A stretch of 63,599 nt of DNA from Rhodococcus maanshanensis NBRC 100610 (GTDB taxonomy: Bacteria; Actinomycetota; Actinomycetes; Mycobacteriales; Mycobacteriaceae), in assembly GCF_001894865.1 (NCBI RefSeq), contig NZ_BCXA01000014.1, positions 1-63,599 of the forward strand, in the 5' to 3' direction. The notes under the pieces were generated by a model. The model was not told where the DNA came from and ran no database searches. It saw only the letters and a list, made by a program, of their open reading frames with translations. How positions within the stretch are numbered: the first letter of the stretch is position 1; each line of letters opens with the position of its first letter. The position numbers were made by a program, and so were the translations under genes. Below are positions 63,245 through 63,599 of this stretch, piece by piece.

Positions 63245-63599
63245 ATGCGAACAGCACTGAGGAATCCGGGAACGCGTCCCGGGGGGAAGGCGTCCGCACC
63301 AGGCGCCCGCGGCAGGGTCTTGCGACTGCTCGCGGCCGCGCTCGTGCTGCCGACAGCGGCTGGCCTGACCACCGCGACCGCGACCGCATTCGCGTCGCCC
63401 GAGGCCTCCGAGACCACGACCACCACCACCACGACCACGACGACGACGCCGAAGGCGACCACGACGGCGAAGGTGCCCGCGGCCGAGACCCTCGCGCCCG
63501 TCACGACGACTAAGGATGTCGTCGCCACGACCACCGAGGCGCCCGCGCGGACCACGGTGGAGCAGACCACGACGGTCGCGCAGACCACCACGCCCGAGG
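63245..63599 (+). CDS. Secreted Thr-rich protein, cut by window end (probable mycolyltransferase)
   Basis: Open frame from an ATG at 63245 to the last base, at least 118 codons with no stop. The signal peptide LRLLAAALVLPTAAGLTTATA closely resembles that of the preceding mycolyltransferase (LGLTAAALVLPMAAGIAGTA). After it comes a Thr/Ala/Pro/Glu-rich stretch with a run of 12 threonines, followed by more TTT-type repeats, probably a surface linker. Tandem mycolyltransferases in this position are known in mycolata, so the missing part may be an esterase domain, possibly with LGFP repeats. That is inference. Confidence 0.7.
   Translation, partial: MRTALRNPGTRPGGKASAPGARGRVLRLLAAALVLPTAAGLTTATATAFASPEASETTTTTTTTTTTTPKATTTAKVPAAETLAPVTTTKDVVATTTEAPARTTVEQTTTVAQTTTPE

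Overview
The window is about 64 kb of very GC-rich chromosome from a mycolic-acid-containing actinomycete (order Mycobacteriales). The right end carries the arabinogalactan/mycolate assembly line: glf, glfT2, a PAP2 phosphatase, a UbiA-type DPPR synthase, aftB, an antigen-85-type mycolyltransferase and the start of a further secreted protein. The gene order matches, from memory, the Mycobacterium tuberculosis Rv3803c-Rv3843c interval. LGFP-repeat cell-wall proteins, a 13E12-type HNH protein and an orphan PE/PPE/EspG trio fit Rhodococcus or Nocardia better than Mycobacterium. The genus is an inference.

Layout. 0.2-6.6 kb: acyltransferase, small membrane protein, MsrA, LLM-class F420-type oxidoreductase, rhodanese, DUF4328 protein, GlpQ-type phosphodiesterase and DUF5926 protein. 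6.6-9.5 kb: a quinone-reductase/AhpD-like pair divergent from a MocR regulator. 9.6-13.9 kb: a minus-strand run with an IdeR-type iron box, a DUF2470 protein, a CPBP protease, an LCP ligase and two tandem ferritins. 14.1-16.4 kb: unknown protein, PheA and a histidine phosphatase. 16.4-23.4 kb: an accessory block absent from the equivalent M. tuberculosis segment. It holds TetR/lipase, a frameshifted alpha/beta hydrolase, a 13E12 HNH gene behind an SOS box, and EspG-PPE-PE. 23.5-26.8 kb: metallopeptidase, septum-formation protein, SerS and an ankyrin protein.

26.8-34.8 kb: lipid and stress accessory genes (TetR/FadD, HxlR/MFS, VOC, secreted proteins). 34.8-45 kb: an MBL-Rieske fusion, a second LCP protein, a PlsC-like acyltransferase, a YdcF protein, a secreted unknown, a HAD phosphatase, a nitronate monooxygenase with its TetR, and a two-component system. 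45.2-49.2 kb: divergent PGRP amidase and SpoIID proteins, both ending in LGFP-type repeats. 49.3-55 kb: VOC, MarR, P450-TetR, VIT1-type transporter, MepB-like, unknown and TipA-type MerR. 55.1-63.6 kb: the cell-envelope cluster.

Many genes begin six to eight bases after a TANNNT box, so leaderless transcription seems common, and several regulators have clear palindromic operators next to them. I found no tRNA, rRNA, CRISPR array, insertion sequence or prophage. No wholly new multi-gene system stands out. The most interesting items are the SOS-box-controlled 13E12 gene, the iron-regulated ferritin locus, the orphan PE/PPE/EspG module, the MBL-Rieske fusion and several unassigned proteins.
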